The notes under the pieces are model-generated. The model did not search any database, was not told where the DNA came from, and saw only the letters and a list, made by a program, of their open reading frames with translations. Positions 12,346 to 24,815 of a DNA stretch of 64,000 nt are shown piece after piece. Position numbers and translations under genes: made by a program. Source of the DNA: Ceratopteris richardii (lineage: Eukaryota > Streptophyta > Polypodiopsida > Polypodiales > Pteridaceae); the NCBI GenBank assembly GCA_020310875.1, contig CM035427.1, positions 86,605,598 through 86,669,597 of the forward strand, read 5' to 3'. Position 1 is the stretch's first letter. The number at the start of each line of letters is the position of its first letter.

Positions 12346-13330
12346 TGAGATGAAATCCCTCAGAGAGTGTGCATCAAGATTTTTTTTTTCAAATTTATTT
12401 CTTTGTTTTCCTAGCTATGATATGATTTTTTTATTGCAAGAAGGTGATAAGGGTCATAAACTATTTAAGTTATGATTGATTTTATGAGAAATCATTTCAT
12501 TTTTGTAGATTCAACTTGTATATGTGTATAAAGTTCATCAACCTGTTCCAAACCCCTGAAAAAATAACCTTTATCCCTTGGAAAACTTAACTTCAGCCCT
12601 TAGGAACCCATGATTTTTGACCCTTTGTATATATATTGAAAGTTTGAAGACTATGGAACCAGAAAACCTAGTAAAACAACTGCAAATTAAACCTTGAAAC
12701 CACATTTTTACCCCTTGAAACTAATTTCTAACCCTTGAAACCCCCTGAAACCCTCACTTCTAACCCATGGAAACTTGCTTTTAACCCTTAAAAACCCAGG
12801 GATTTAACTCGCAATGTATTTACATGACCTTTGATCACGTATTGGTGATTGTTTCCATAAGAAAACCCTAAAAATATTGCTTGAAATACCTTGATTTGGA
12901 TCTCTAAAGCCTTGTTAAAACAAAAGCTTTGTACATAGGTGTGAAAAGAAAAAAAACATTAGTCAAAAATAAAAAGAAAAAAGAAAAGGAGATAAAAATA
13001 GAAAAAGAAAAATTAGAAAAAAAAGAGAAAAATAAAAAGAAAAAGAAAAATCAAAATAGAAAGAAAAGATTTGATTTCCAAATTTAGAAAAAAATAGAAA
13101 AAAGAAGATTCTAAAAATAGAATCGATCATTTTTTAGAATAGAAAGGAGAAGGCTAGAAGATACTAAAGTTCTAGAGAGAGGACCTAGAGGGAAGCTATA
13201 AATAGATGCCCAATGCTCATTTGGTTTTTCCCCATGGATTTTCTCCAGGTACTCCTTCTTGTGTTTACTTGTTCATGCTCTACATTTTTTATGCTTTATG
13301 TTTTCTTGTTCATGCTTGATGAATACAATG
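12346..13330 (+). repeat. Unclassified repeat R, copy 1
   Basis: Matches the reverse complement of 27690-28455 over nearly its whole length. Landmarks in order: GATGAAATCCCTCAG at the start; lines of ACCCTTGAAACC-type sequence; TTTGTACATAGGTGTGAAA; a long A/G-rich AAAAAGAAAAAG tract; CTATAAATAGATGCCCAATG (TATA-like, near 13197); and TTTTCTCCAGGTAC. There is no coding domain. A TATA-like box ~100 bp before the right end, after an AT-rich body, would suit an LTR, but no PBS or second direct copy is seen. Confidence 0.75.
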
Positions 13331-13621
13331 TTGATTCTCTCTCCATGAACATAACTCTCAATCTCTCCATCATTGGCTACCATGCCGAGAGAGAGAGAGA
13401 AGGATTCCACCATATCTTTTCTCTCCTCCCTAATCTTTCACAACGAGTTAATAAGTTCTTTTCCGATGGCATAGAATAGAAGAGGATGTTTTTGCACATG
13501 TTTTATAATTTTTGATACTCTGCTATTAGAGAAGACAAGGATGACGATTGGGTTTTTTTTGTGTAAGAAAAACGATTCTTTTCATTTTTGGATAGTTTTC
13601 TCCAACGCTAGAGAGAGAAAT
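13331..13621. other. Unassigned, left flank of LINE copy 2
   Basis: Contains short GA runs and T-rich sequence, with no gene seen. It ends in GAGAGAGAAA just before the LINE target duplication. Confidence 0.3.
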
Positions 13622-13634
13622 TCCACTTTTGTTT
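13622..13634. repeat. Target duplication, left, of LINE copy 2
   Basis: TCCACTTTTGTTT, identical to 17191-17203. The LINE poly-A tail (poly-T on the + strand) follows directly, as expected for target-primed reverse transcription. Confidence 0.85.
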
Positions 13635-16600
13635 TTTTTTTATATATAAAAGGAAGTTTGGCCTTAGCGTATTCTCTCGGACTTTAATTAAATAAAGAAG
13701 AAAAATTACAAGTGAATGGGACTAGTTGCCCATGGGACCCCCCAAATCCCACAATGCAGGGGAGGAGTATGGCAAGCTAGAGGGCATTACAAATGAGGCG
13801 GATAAATCTAGCATCACCCTCATGTGGGACCCATTTGGGTTTCAACTTGTTGTTTTTGAGGAGATAAATACAGTGATGTCTAAACGGTGGAGATCTCTTA
13901 TCTCGGGAGATTCTTTTACCTAGAAGAAACAAGGATTTCTCGATCGACCATTCCTTAGGAGTTTGGCCAAAATTGACAGCACATCGCTCCCTCCAAATCT
14001 TCCAAAGAGTTTCACCCTTGATGGCATTCCACAACCTCGATGAACAGCCGACCGCCTCACCCAACAACACTTGTTGCCAATTGATTTGGTTCGTGAGTCT
14101 CAATATCCAGGTCACGTGACGCCAGATAACACAAGACTTGGGGCAATCGAAGAACATGTGAGTTAAATCTTCTATGCATCGATGGCAATGCTTGCACCAT
14201 GGCGGCACACCACAGATTTTGTTAGCCCTTGCATTGGACCACATACCTTTATGCAAGATCTGCCACATGATAATGGACTTTTTGATCTCAATTAGAGGGT
14301 GCCAAATAGACATGAATTTTAGTTCGCATTGAAGTTTGGTCCAAGAAAGGCACCATCTCTTGTTAAGCGTGTGATAAAAACCTAAGTTCTCCTTGAAGTT
14401 GGGGATTCTGGATAGTTTTCTTTCCATTGCTCCATTTAAGGCGCTCCAGGCAAGGAAGATCCTGACCGCAGAGAAGGTGGCTAGTTGAGCGGTCCCATGC
14501 TAAACATCTTCCTTGAAGAAGAGCCCATTCCTCTAGGGTAACTCTAAGTCTCGGGTCCAAGTCTTCGAACCTAATCCACTGGTTGGTCTCTTGTTTCCAG
14601 AGTTGTTTCCACTGTTTGGACCCCTTGTTCCATAGCCGCTTTGCAGTTTGGAGGTTCCAAGACTCCACCCCCCTAATGCCGCTGATCGGGAACCAGATAG
14701 AGTCATTTTGTCTTATCCCAGCTGCCCACTTCCACTCATCACTGATTCTGATGAATTGTTTGGCCTTGTTCCAACTCTTCCATTAAGAACACATGAGGCT
14801 AGAGCCTTTAGGGGACATTGGGTGGGGGGAGAACAAAAGCGTGAGAATCCCTATGTCCTTCCAAACAGGATGGCCAACCAGGGTAAGGTCTTCCATGTTT
14901 CTAAAGATCAATTTAGCCCAGGAGGACTCACTATTGTTCCAAGCCTTGATAAGCCACTTTGCCGCCAGCTTGTTAGCCAATCCAACGATATCCAAAATTC
15001 CCAAGCCCCCTGAGTCTTTCGGGCTAATACAAGTTTCCCATTTGATTTTGGGAATCCCCCCCCTATTGGGATCCCTAGTCCAAAGGAAGTTTCTGCAGAT
15101 TCTTTCCACTTTGGCCAAGTCTTTCTCCTTAGGTCTCCAGCACGAGATAAAGTAAATTGTTGTAGACAACATAAATGTGTTAACAACCATAGCACGCCCT
15201 GCCAAGTTGACTTGCATACCTTTCCAATGATTTAGTTTGCTATCCAGCCTAGATAGCACCCAGTTCCATCGTTGGTCCATTGAGATGCCGAATCCCATTG
15301 GAATGCCAAGGAGATGGAAGACTTCACCTCTAGGGATAACTTGACATCCCTGATCTAACAACAATTGGGGTGTAGGTCCACTGATTTCTCTAAAAGCAGT
15401 TTTAGCATGGTTGATTTTCGAACTTGACGCCACACAAAAGGTGTCGAGGCACCACCAAAACACCTCAATGCTGTTTATATCGTTATGCACAAAGGCATTC
15501 ATGTCATCGGCAAAAAGTCTCGCAATCATTTGGCCGTGATTTAGAGGTAGGGAAAGACCCTTGAGATTGCCAGCGTCCATGTGATGCTTTAATAGGCGAC
15601 TGAGTCCATTCGAGGCGATAGCGAAAAGTAATGGAGCCAGAGGGCAGCCTTGCCTAATTGATCTTTTTAAACGAATGGGCTCAGAGAGCTTATCATTGAT
15701 ATTTACTCTAGTTGAAGCATTTCCAAGAAGAGTGGAAACCATCATCGTGAACTTTTGGCTGCATCCCAAGTCTTTCAATGATTGAAGAATAAAGTCCCAT
15801 TCCAATCTGTCATACGCTTTGTCAAAGTCGATCTTAATGAATACCAGATCTTGTGCAGTCTCCTAAGCAAATGCAAGGCCTTCCCAAATATCGACAATTG
15901 CTTCAAGTATAGATCTACCTTTGATAAAAACTTTTTGGTCCTCACACAGCCATGACTGTAAATGACAAGAGATTCTGTTGGTGATAACTTTTGCAATTAT
16001 CTTGTATCCTGTTTGGAGCATGGTAATCGGTCGCCAATTTTCAATTTTGTTCTTATCTCCCCTTTTGTGGATTAACTTGATGATGCCATTATTAAGACAC
16101 TCACGGAGGGCACCGAAGGAGAGAGCCTCTTGCCACACCAGACGTAGTGGGGTGGCCACTGCATGTTTGAAGGACTTGAAAAACTCATTGGTGAGACCAT
16201 CAGGACCTGGACTTTTCCCATTGGGAAGAGCATCAATAACCTCGATAATTTCATTCTCGGAAATGTTAGCATCCAGCAGAGAAATCATGTTCTATGGGAT
16301 TATAGATTGAGCAACCCTTGAGATGGTTGCCATGGAGTCACGCCTATGCGGGGAGAGGGGAGCCGACCCCGAGAAGGTGGGTAAAGTGCTCAACGATGAT
16401 AGATCTATTCTCACTTCCGTGCTACATTCGGTTCCATTGATATTGACCAATAAGGGGATGGATTCCCTAGCTTGTTTCCTTTTGAGGATGTTAGACATCT
16501 CTTTCGAAGGTTTGTTGGCCTTCCTTGCCCACCAATCTTTGAAGAATATTTGAAGATTTTTCCTTTGAACCTCCTCTTCTAATCTTAGTCTTCTCCTGAT

Positions 16601-16990
16601 TTTCAGAAGACCTTGTTGGCATTGTAAGTTACCTTTATTCACCTCTTCTTCAAGCCGTGAGAGCCTCCGGTACACTTTTTCGCTTCTTTTTTTTTCGGAT
16701 ATCTCCTATTGCCTTTTGAGTCCTGATCAGAATTTTTCGAGTTCTTTCCATTGCGCTTCTCCAACACTTAGCCGGTTCATTACAGTAGGCAAAGGCTTCC
16801 GCCCACACTACAAAAATTTCTTGGTGGATAGAGGGGAGGGAAAACGATGTCGGACAAGCTTGAAACCAAGGGGCTTTCTGGAGCATGGGAATCGGTTTGA
16901 AAGAGTAATCGGGTAGTGGTCTGAGATAGTCAGGTCCATGTGTTGGGAAATCGAAGGAATACCCCACTAGAGATGGTGTTTTGAAGGTCG
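13635..16990 (-). mobile_element. LINE copy 2 (L1-like), main body
   Basis: A non-LTR retrotransposon read on the minus strand. From high to low coordinates: the end of an endonuclease-like region (~16990-16650); a spacer; the reverse transcriptase (~16290-15200) with KSPGPDGLTNEF, NWRPITML, RSIRQGCPLAPLLFA and the catalytic FADDM at 15500-15514; then the IWFPISGI block (~14700); a zf-RVT zinc-binding domain around WHPLIE, NKICGVP, CKHCHRC and FFDCPKSC (~14310-14100); and a stop near 13777. A ~135-bp 3' untranslated region and a poly-A tail at ~13632-13641 follow. RT homology is open over long runs but crosses at least three frames with an in-frame stop, so the copy is inactive. No ORF1 is seen. 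The order and the zf-RVT domain suit plant L1-type LINEs. Confidence 0.9.
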
Positions 16991-17190
16991 GAATCATTGT
17001 TGGATTGTTGCCTCAGTTCATTGCGGTCTCAATTTATGCCCCTAATGGATTGATGTTTTGATTTGTGGGGACTTCAACATGGTTGAGTTTCGAGAGGACA
17101 AGAGGAAAATCTCGACCTCGTCGAGGTGAAAGACATGAAGGGGTTCTCCTGGTCAAATCTCCAATTGGGGGACTCTATGAGGAAAGCAAC
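16990..17190 (+). mobile_element. LINE copy 2, inverted 5' segment
   Basis: On the + strand, opposite to the LINE body, translation shows endonuclease (EEP/APE) hallmarks in order: VSIYAPNG (~17025), a GDFNMVE-type motif (~17070) and FSWSNLQ-GDS (~17145). These normally lie upstream of the endonuclease tail that starts the minus-strand body at ~16990. The segment ends exactly at the right target duplication. Sequence between the motifs is shortened compared with a full domain. Confidence 0.78.
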
Positions 17191-17203
17191 TCCACTTTTG
17201 TTT
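17191..17203. repeat. Target duplication, right, of LINE copy 2
   Basis: TCCACTTTTGTTT, a 13-bp exact match to 13622-13634. Host sequence continues with GTTGGCTATAG. Confidence 0.85.
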
Positions 17204-17249
17204 GTTGGCTATAGTTGCATCTTTTAATTATGCTCTCGTGTCGAGGATT

Positions 17250-17250
<1 letters not shown>

Positions 17251-17289
<39 letters not shown>

Positions 17290-17372
17290 ATTCAATGATG
17301 CCTGCTTAGATCCATAGATGCACAGAGAATTCGATGGCGCATGGTTGTTATGAGAGAGAGAGAGAGAGAGAA
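17251..17372. repeat. (GA)n microsatellites
   Basis: A (GA)n run at 17251-17282 and a second at about 17352-17371. Both precede the PPR remnant and may belong to its former leader. Confidence 0.9.
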
Positions 17373-17537
17373 ATTCTAGGTCAACTGTGTGCTACAGAGA
17401 TGGTGTGCAGCTGTTTCGAGTGTACGATACGCAGCTGATTTTTACGTATTCCCTCGGTGTCACATGGCCGACCCACCTCCTGGTTCTTCTTCGCCATCGT
17501 TTAATTTGCATTCTGCATCAAGATATCTCCACACTAC

Positions 17538-18110
17538 ATGAGGAACATGAATAACTTTACGATGTTGTCTCTATTGAAAATGACTCCCGTCAACAATTGT
17601 GCTGTGAAAAACTCATCTGCTACAGCGATGGTGAACAAGTTCTTTGTAAATTTTGAAAGGTCCGGGATGTCAGTGGGGTTGTGGAGGCGCTATCTTACTT
17701 TCACGGACCTTGCTCCAAGCAGACTTATGTCACTCTTCTCAGAGCATGCACCAAGAGCAAGGTCCTTGAACATGTCCGCTTTATGCAAGCTCATCCTTCA
17801 CTCTCTAAAACATCCGTTAGGGGATCCCTGGGTGAGCATTTAGTTATGGTACTCGCAAAATGTGGAGCTATTGAGGAAGCTTTGCAGGTTTCTTCTGTAC
17901 TTTCTAAGCACAACAGTCTTTCTTCGACATCTAATATTTCTGCATATGCCGATCCACGAAGCAATTCAAGTCACAAATGCATGATAACTGATGGTGTTCA
18001 ACCTAACAATTACACCTTTGTAAAGTTTGTTCAAGGCATGCGGCAACTCGATGGATTTGGAGCGAGGAAAGGAGCTCTTTGTTGAGGTCAAAAGCAATCA
18101 TGCTATAGAC
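17538..18110 (+). pseudogene. Decayed pentatricopeptide-repeat (PPR) gene fragment
   Basis: PPR proteins bind organellar RNA for editing, splicing or stability. The best frame (from ~17660) reads VSGVVEALSYF, then QTYVTLLRACTKSKVLEH, SLGEHLVMVLAKCGAIEEAL, ISAYAD and DGVQPNNYTFV, in PPR repeat order (LLRAC...H, LAKCG..EEAL, ISAYA, MI.DGVQPN.YTF). A frame change after NNYTFV moves the next repeat (FKACGNSMDLERGKELF) into another frame. The stretch from ATG 17538 resembles a PPR N-terminus but is in a third frame. Several repeats that should lie between ISAYAD and the next helix are shortened. Only about two repeats survive, whereas functional family members have ten or more. I read it as a host pseudogene or gene-end relic. 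It is flanked by LINE copy 2 on the left and by GA-rich sequence on the right. Confidence 0.75.
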
Positions 18111-18690
18111 GAGAGAGAGCAGCACAGAAGTTACCACATAGTAGACCTTCAATGTTGATCGCGGTGAGAGAGAGAGACAGAGAGAGAGAGGGGCAAGGGT
18201 GTTGATGTGCGATGGAAGATGCACAGAAGTGTTGCAGGAGAGGAAAACCTATGATGGTGCTGGTTGAGAATTCGGTAGCAAAGTGGAGAGAGCAGGAGAT
18301 AGACGGTCTTGGGGAACAAAGGAGGTCTAGAGGGGAGAGTAGTGCGGGGTTGGATCAGGCTCCATTGGGAGTGCGTCATCCCTCGGTTTGGCGAGCAGCA
18401 TCTTCACGTTGGGCATCTCGCCTCGATATTGTGGTTGTCTTGTAGGCCCGCGCCTCAAAAGAGAAAGCGAAAGGCCTTGGCCATGTGGAATGAAGTTATA
18501 TGATGTACGTGTCACAAATGTGGAATGATAAATACAATGCTAAAAAATAGAAATCACTAGACTCGATGTGCCAAATAAACAAGCTATGCTCAATGATGGC
18601 AATTAATATACAACTAATGTCACCAAGTGACTCTGAATAATACAAAAAAAATCCGCTATAGTGCGGATCACTCAAATACAAGATAGTCAC
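18111..18690. other. Unassigned, GA-rich then unique
   Basis: Short GA runs occur near 18166-18190. The rest shows no recognisable gene; the longest open frames here have no family features. Confidence 0.3.
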
Positions 18691-19400
18691 TCCACTACAG
18701 TGTGAAAGGATGCCCTTCAACTTCTCTTCCGATCTTTGCAGTAGGATCTTTACTTCACTTCGGTCTTCGATCAAAGATTCTCTTTCTTCACTTCCAATCT
18801 CTTTACTTCAAATCCATGAAAAAACCTGGAGAAAGTCCATGGGGAAACTCTTCACTTCGATCTTTCCTTCGTTTGGTACTTCTTCAAATCATGAGAACAC
18901 CTGGACTTGGAGAAAATCCATGAGGATTGGAGAAAATCAGCAGGGGGTAATGCTTCACTTCGATCTTTAAATATTCTTCTTTACTTCATATAATAGTCCC
19001 TGGAGAGAAGATCCACCTGGAAAGAATTTACGGGGGTAACTCTTCACTTCCGGTCTTCAAACCTTTCTTTTCACTTCATATAATATCTCAAATGGTACTT
19101 CAAATCATGAGAATTCTAGACTTGGAGAAAAACAGGGTAACTCTTCACTTTGGGTCTTCAAAGCTTTCTCTTCACTTCATCTAATATCTCGATGGTACTT
19201 CAAACCATGAGGACCCTAAACTTGAAGAGAAAATCCGCGAGGTAACTCTTCACTTCGGGTCTTCAAACCTTTCTCTTCACTTCATATAATATCTTGAATT
19301 TACTTCAAATCATGAGAATCTTGGACCTCTAGAGAATCCGTGGGGACTTTTCACTTCTTTCTTCAAAGATTTTTACTTCAAATCATGCGAAACCTAGACC
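18690..19400. repeat. Tandem array, ~90-105 bp unit
   Basis: A unit containing GTAACTCTTCACTTCGGGTC, TTCACTTCATATAATATCTC, TACTTCAAATCATGAGAA and CTTGGAGAAAATCC repeats about six times. Clear unit starts are near 18842, 18947, 19036, 19137 and 19242 (spacing 105, 89, 101 and 105). Copies are diverged by small insertions. No coding capacity is evident. Confidence 0.8.
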
Positions 19401-19507
19401 TAGAGAAAATAAGGGGGGGATATGAACAAAACTTTTATTCGAAATTTTGAAAAATAAAACACGCTCATGAAGTAAAACTTATGCTTTGATTATATAAATG
19501 TCGAAAG

Positions 19508-20305
19508 TGTTGAAAGTTTTTCAAGCTCAAGAGTGTGGGACCATGCCCCAAATTGAACCTTCCACATCGTCCACAATCAAAGGAGGCTGATTTCCACGAG
19601 TTGGAGGCATCCAATTATGCCCATAATGGAAAGAAGTTGATTAGAGAAGATTTAGTTCACCTCTTGATGTGATTGGACCTCACTTTTGACATGTATATGC
19701 TTTTGATTGGTTAAAGAGGTTAGTATGTGGTCTTTAAAACCTCTAATGAGTTGTATTATGACTTAGAGTCGTGGAAATACGTGCCCAAGCTGCCCCCTTG
19801 TTTAAGCACACCCCCTACTAGCTGTTCTCCATATTTTGCAGAAATTTCACTTTTACACACTCTATCTATCTAGATGTTTTTGGCAGACCCCCCGGTCTTG
19901 TAATTGTTGTTTCTCCTTCATCCGGAATCCATTTGCAATGATTTTTGTCTTGTTGGAAAGCTTATAAGTTCTACTTTGTCTGGTATAAGTCTCAGGTTCA
20001 GTGCCTACACATGTGCAGAGAAATGTCCAGAACAGTGTCTGTCTAGTTAGCTCATACTCTGTGAAGAGATCAAGTTGTCTGTTTTGTTGCAGCTGGTTGA
20101 GGCATCATCCAGTATCCAAATGGAGTGATTTTAATCTCATTTGAAAGCTCTTAAAGTCTAGTTTATGCCTGCAAAATTTCATTTGCTGTCTCTGCATATA
20201 CTCAGAGAAACTTAGAAAATACAGAGCCTATGTCTGAAAAATTTCAGGATCCTAGGAGGGTTCATTTGCTTTTGTTGTGCACATAGGAGTGTTTATCCTC
20301 CAACA
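19508..20305 (+). repeat. 5' LTR of Copia I
   Basis: TGTTGAAAG...CTCCAACA, 798 bp. GAAAG precedes it and the Met-tRNA primer-binding site follows within 2 bp. Confidence 0.95.
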
Positions 20306-23300
20306 GTGGTATCAGAGCTATAAGTGGAGTATCAAAGAGAGAAGAAGGAGCTACTGAAGTGAAGTAAAGACTTCATCAAAATTTGAAGGAAGGAAGCAAA
20401 GAACGGGCACGTCAACAACAGGGGGAAGCAAATACATCATCAAATCAAAGACGAAGCTTCATCAAGAGGAGTAGATCTATTTTTTGAGGTAAAAGCCATC
20501 CTTTTCAACTTCATTGCATCAAGGGGGAGGTTCAAAAGAGTTAGGAGGCACCATGGCTGATCTCAATGCTCAGATTGAGAAGTTCGAAAAAGGAAACTAC
20601 CAACCGTGGCGATTTAGAATAAGCAATTTGTTGATGGGGAAAGGTTTGTGGGGACTTGTGAGTGGTGGAGAGCCAAAACCCTACATAGATGAGGTAAATC
20701 CAACTAATGACCAGAGAAGAGCAGTAAGAGAGTGGGATGAAAGGGACAAAAGGGTCATTTTCATTTTATCTCAGCATATTAGCAACTCTATGGTAGGGCA
20801 TATTCAAGATTTGGATACATCGAAGAAGGTGTGGGAGTGTTTGGAGAGATTGTATTCAACCTCCACAAAAGCTAGAAAAATTCAGCTCAAGAATGAGCTA
20901 AATAATCTTAGGAAAAGCCCCTCTCAAGGTGCTAATGATTACATATTAAAGGTTAAAGAGCTTGCAGATGCACTAGGGTCAATCGGTTGTGCCCTAGATG
21001 ATGACGATCTTGTCGCCCACACCCTAAATGGACTTAGGGATGATGAAAAATGGAGGGCTTTCACAACTTCAGTGTATGTAAGGGACTCTCTTCCTGATTT
21101 TGATCAACTAATCACTCTCATGGTGACAGACGAGATGAACCTTGGTGGTCATAATGCCAAGGATAGCCAAGGGCAATTGTTGTATGCAGGTAGAGGAAGA
21201 GGAAGACACAACCGAGGTGCTACAAGAGGAAGAGGAAGATATCAAAGCAACCAAGGAGGTCAAGGACAACAAGAAAATGCAAGTCAAAGAGGTGGAAGAG
21301 CCACAAATAGAGGAAGAGGTGGAAGATTCGGTGGAAGAGGACAAGCCACTTCAAATGGATGCTTTGTATGCGGTAAGCCCGGTCATTTTGCAAATGAATG
21401 CTATCATAGAGCTCAAAGACAAGGGAATCAAATCAACAACAACAATTATAGAGGGCAAGGTAATTATGCAAACACATCATCCAGCCAAGGGAATGATTAT
21501 TTACTTGCCATGAGGTATGGTGAAGATACAACTCAAGCTAGTGAAGATGTATGGTATGTAGACAGTGGATGTAGCAATCATATGTCATGTCGAAAGGAGT
21601 TTTTTAGTAATTTGCAGGTCCCAAAGCATCAAGGGCATGTGGAAACAGGTGATAACTCAGAGCATATCATTCAACATGTGGGAGATATCAGTTTGGAAGG
21701 AAATCAAAGAGCAAAGTGCTTATCAGAGGTATTACATGTCCCTACTATTACCAAAAACTTGATTTTGGTAGGCCAAATGGTAGAAAAAGGCTATCAAGTT
21801 AGGTTCAATGAAAGAGGATGTTTTGTTGTGGATCCAAGGGTAGGTTTCAAGCTCATAGCAAAAGGAAAAAAGCAAGGGAGAATGTTCACAATGGACATAA
21901 ATCAGCCACACCATTCAATGTATGTCACATATGGAGACAAGAGGATAGCAGATTTGGATCTATGGCATAAACGAATAGGTCACATCAACCTACAAAAGCT
22001 CAAGGACATGCAAAGGAGGAGCTTGGTAAGAGGCCTACCAAATTTTACATCTAAAATGTTGCATGAAATTTGTGTAGCTTGCCAACAAGGAAAACAATCA
22101 AGGCTGCCCTTCAAGAAGAGTACCTATGTAAGTGCAAATGTTTTAGACCTCATTCACACGGATGTTTGGGGTCCAACAAGAGAAGCATCCCTTGCTGGAA
22201 ATAGGTATTTTGTAACCTTCATTGATGACTTTTCAAGAAAAGTGTGGTTGTATTGCATTAGAAACAAATCAGATGTGTTCCACTACTTCAAGAAATTCAA
22301 AGCATAGGTGGAGAAGGAATCTGGCAAGTTTATCAAAACTTTGAGATCCGATGGAGGAGGAGAGTATTTCTCCCATGAATTTTCTGAATTTTTGCAGGTC
22401 AATGGCATCAAAAGACAATTTACATGCAGGTATACCCCTCAACAAAATGGGGTAGCAGAGAGAAAGAACAGACACATAGCAGAGGTAGCAAGGTGTATGC
22501 TCAACGAAATGAATATGCCACATTGTTATTGGGGAGAGGCTACATATATAGCCACATACATCATGAATGGATGTCCTACATCAGGTATACATCATCTAAC
22601 CCCTGAGGAAGCATGGAGTGGAAGAAAACCTTGCATTTCACATCTTAAAGTCTTTGGTTGTATATGCTATTGTACATGTACCTCAAGAGTTGAGGTCAAA
22701 GTTAGATGCCAAATCTGAAAGATGTATTTTTTTGGGATTTTCTATGGAACAAAAGGGGTATAAATGCTATAACCCCATCACCAAGGAGCTGAAGGTAAGT
22801 AGGGATGTTGTCTTTGATGAGTTGAAGCCTTGGTATGCATGCACGAGTTCATTGCAGGTTGAAGACATAGGTGAGACAGATTTGAAGAATGATGATAGAG
22901 TTCAAGAAAGCATGGATTTAAGTGGTCCAAGCAACTCATGCAACACAAGGACACCCTCACCATGGAGTGGAAGGCTTAGGGAAAGAGAGACCAGCTCTGA
23001 AGAAAGCAAAGTCAAAGGCAAAGAGAAGATTTTAGTTGAAGAAGGAAGCTATGTGGACGAGAGCATGTTGGAAGATGAAGAGATAGAAGAAATTCAAACT
23101 CCAGGAGTGGCAAAACAAAGAAAGAAGATGGCAACCACACCAAAAGGAAGTGAAAGAAGGTCTTCAAGAGTAAGATATCCACTACAGAGGTTAACATATG
23201 ACAATTTCATTGCAAAGCATTATGCATACATGACTCAGGTAATCAAGGACAAAGAACCAACTAGTTATGAAGAAGCTAAGGATTGCAAGGAATGGCAAGA

Positions 23301-24815
23301 GGCAATGAAGGAAGAGCTCAAAGCACTTGATGAGAACCATACTTGGAGCTTGGTACCAGCTCAAGAAGGCATGAAGGTGATAGGTAATAAGTGGGTTTAC
23401 AAAATTAAAAGAAATTTAGATGGTTCCATTGCTAGGTACAAAGCAAGGTTGGTGGCGAAAGGCTTCTCCCAAAGCTACGGAATATATTATGATGAAACTT
23501 TCAGCCCCGTAGCCAAGATGCCAACAATTAGGACTTTGATTGTAGTGGCCACATCAAGGAAATGGAGCTTATATCAGTTGGATGTGAAGAATGCCTTCCT
23601 CAATGGAGAGCTTGAAGAAGTAGTCTACATGAGCCAACCTCAAGGATTTACTAGTATGAGGTACCCAAATCATGTTTGCAAGCTAAGGAAAGCACTATAT
23701 GGACTAAAGCAAGCCCCAAGGGCCTGGAATCAGAGGTTAGTGGATTATTTATCAAGTTGTGGATACAAAGAAAGTGTTGCAGATCCATCACTTTACATGA
23801 AGAAGCAAGGAGACAAGACGGTATACATATGCATCTATGTGGACGATTTGATCATCACAGGAAGTGATATTGCAGGTATTAAAGATATCAAATCAAAGCT
23901 AGGGAAGGAGTTCAAGATATCTGATCTTGGAACACTAAAGTACTTCTTGGGAATAGAGGTAATCTATGCACACAATGGCATCTTCTTGATTCAAAGAAAA
24001 TACTTGTTGGATGTGCTATACAAGTTTGGTATGAGTGGTTGTAAGCCACTTTCTCAGCCCATGGAGCCCAATACAAAGTTGGTTGCAGGTCAAGGAGAGG
24101 CTATACAAGATATTACACTATATAGAAGCATAATTGGTTCATTAATTTATGCTACATTCACTAGACCTGATCTTGCATATGTAGTAGGTGTTCTCTCTCA
24201 GTTTTTGCATGCACCTACTCATGATCATCTTATGGCGGCAAGAAAGGTGCTTCGTTACATCAAGCACACCATCAACCAAGGTCTATTTTACTCATATGAT
24301 GCTGATCTAAGTGTCAAAGGATATAGTGATGCTGATTGGGCAGGTAGCAAGGATGATCGAAGGAGTACATCGGGTTATGTTTTCATGATAGGTACAAAAG
24401 TGATCTCTTGGAGCTCTAAGAAGCAACCCAGTGTTGCTCTTTCATCCACAGAGGCTGAGTACAGAGGTTTAACATTGGCTACATGTGAGCTATTATGGCT
24501 TAAGAAGCTACTTAAGGACTTGGAAGTGGAAGTGGAGGAGTTTCCTCTTTATGGAGACAACATTTCAAGCATCTATCTAGCTAACAATCCCATGTTTCAT
24601 GCAAGGAGCAAGCACATAGAGGTTCATTACCACTTCGTTAGAGAAAAGGTGATGGCAAAAGAGCTAGATATAAGGTATGTGAACACTAAAATGCAGGTTG
24701 CATACATGATGACAAAGTTTCTTGAAGGTACAAAGCTTGGAGGATTCAAGGAAGCTATCAACATAAGAGACATAGGCTGAAGCAACAAAGGAAAAGACTT
24801 GAGCTTGAGGGGGAG

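Noticed and set aside
13213-13479. Hydrophobic 88-codon open frame as a small secreted protein gene
   Set aside because: It lies at the end of repeat R. The other copy of R shows a different continuation of the frame, so there is no conserved coding sequence.
18690-19400. CRISPR-like array
   Set aside because: Units are diverged throughout with no conserved-repeat/unique-spacer pattern, and the genome is eukaryotic.
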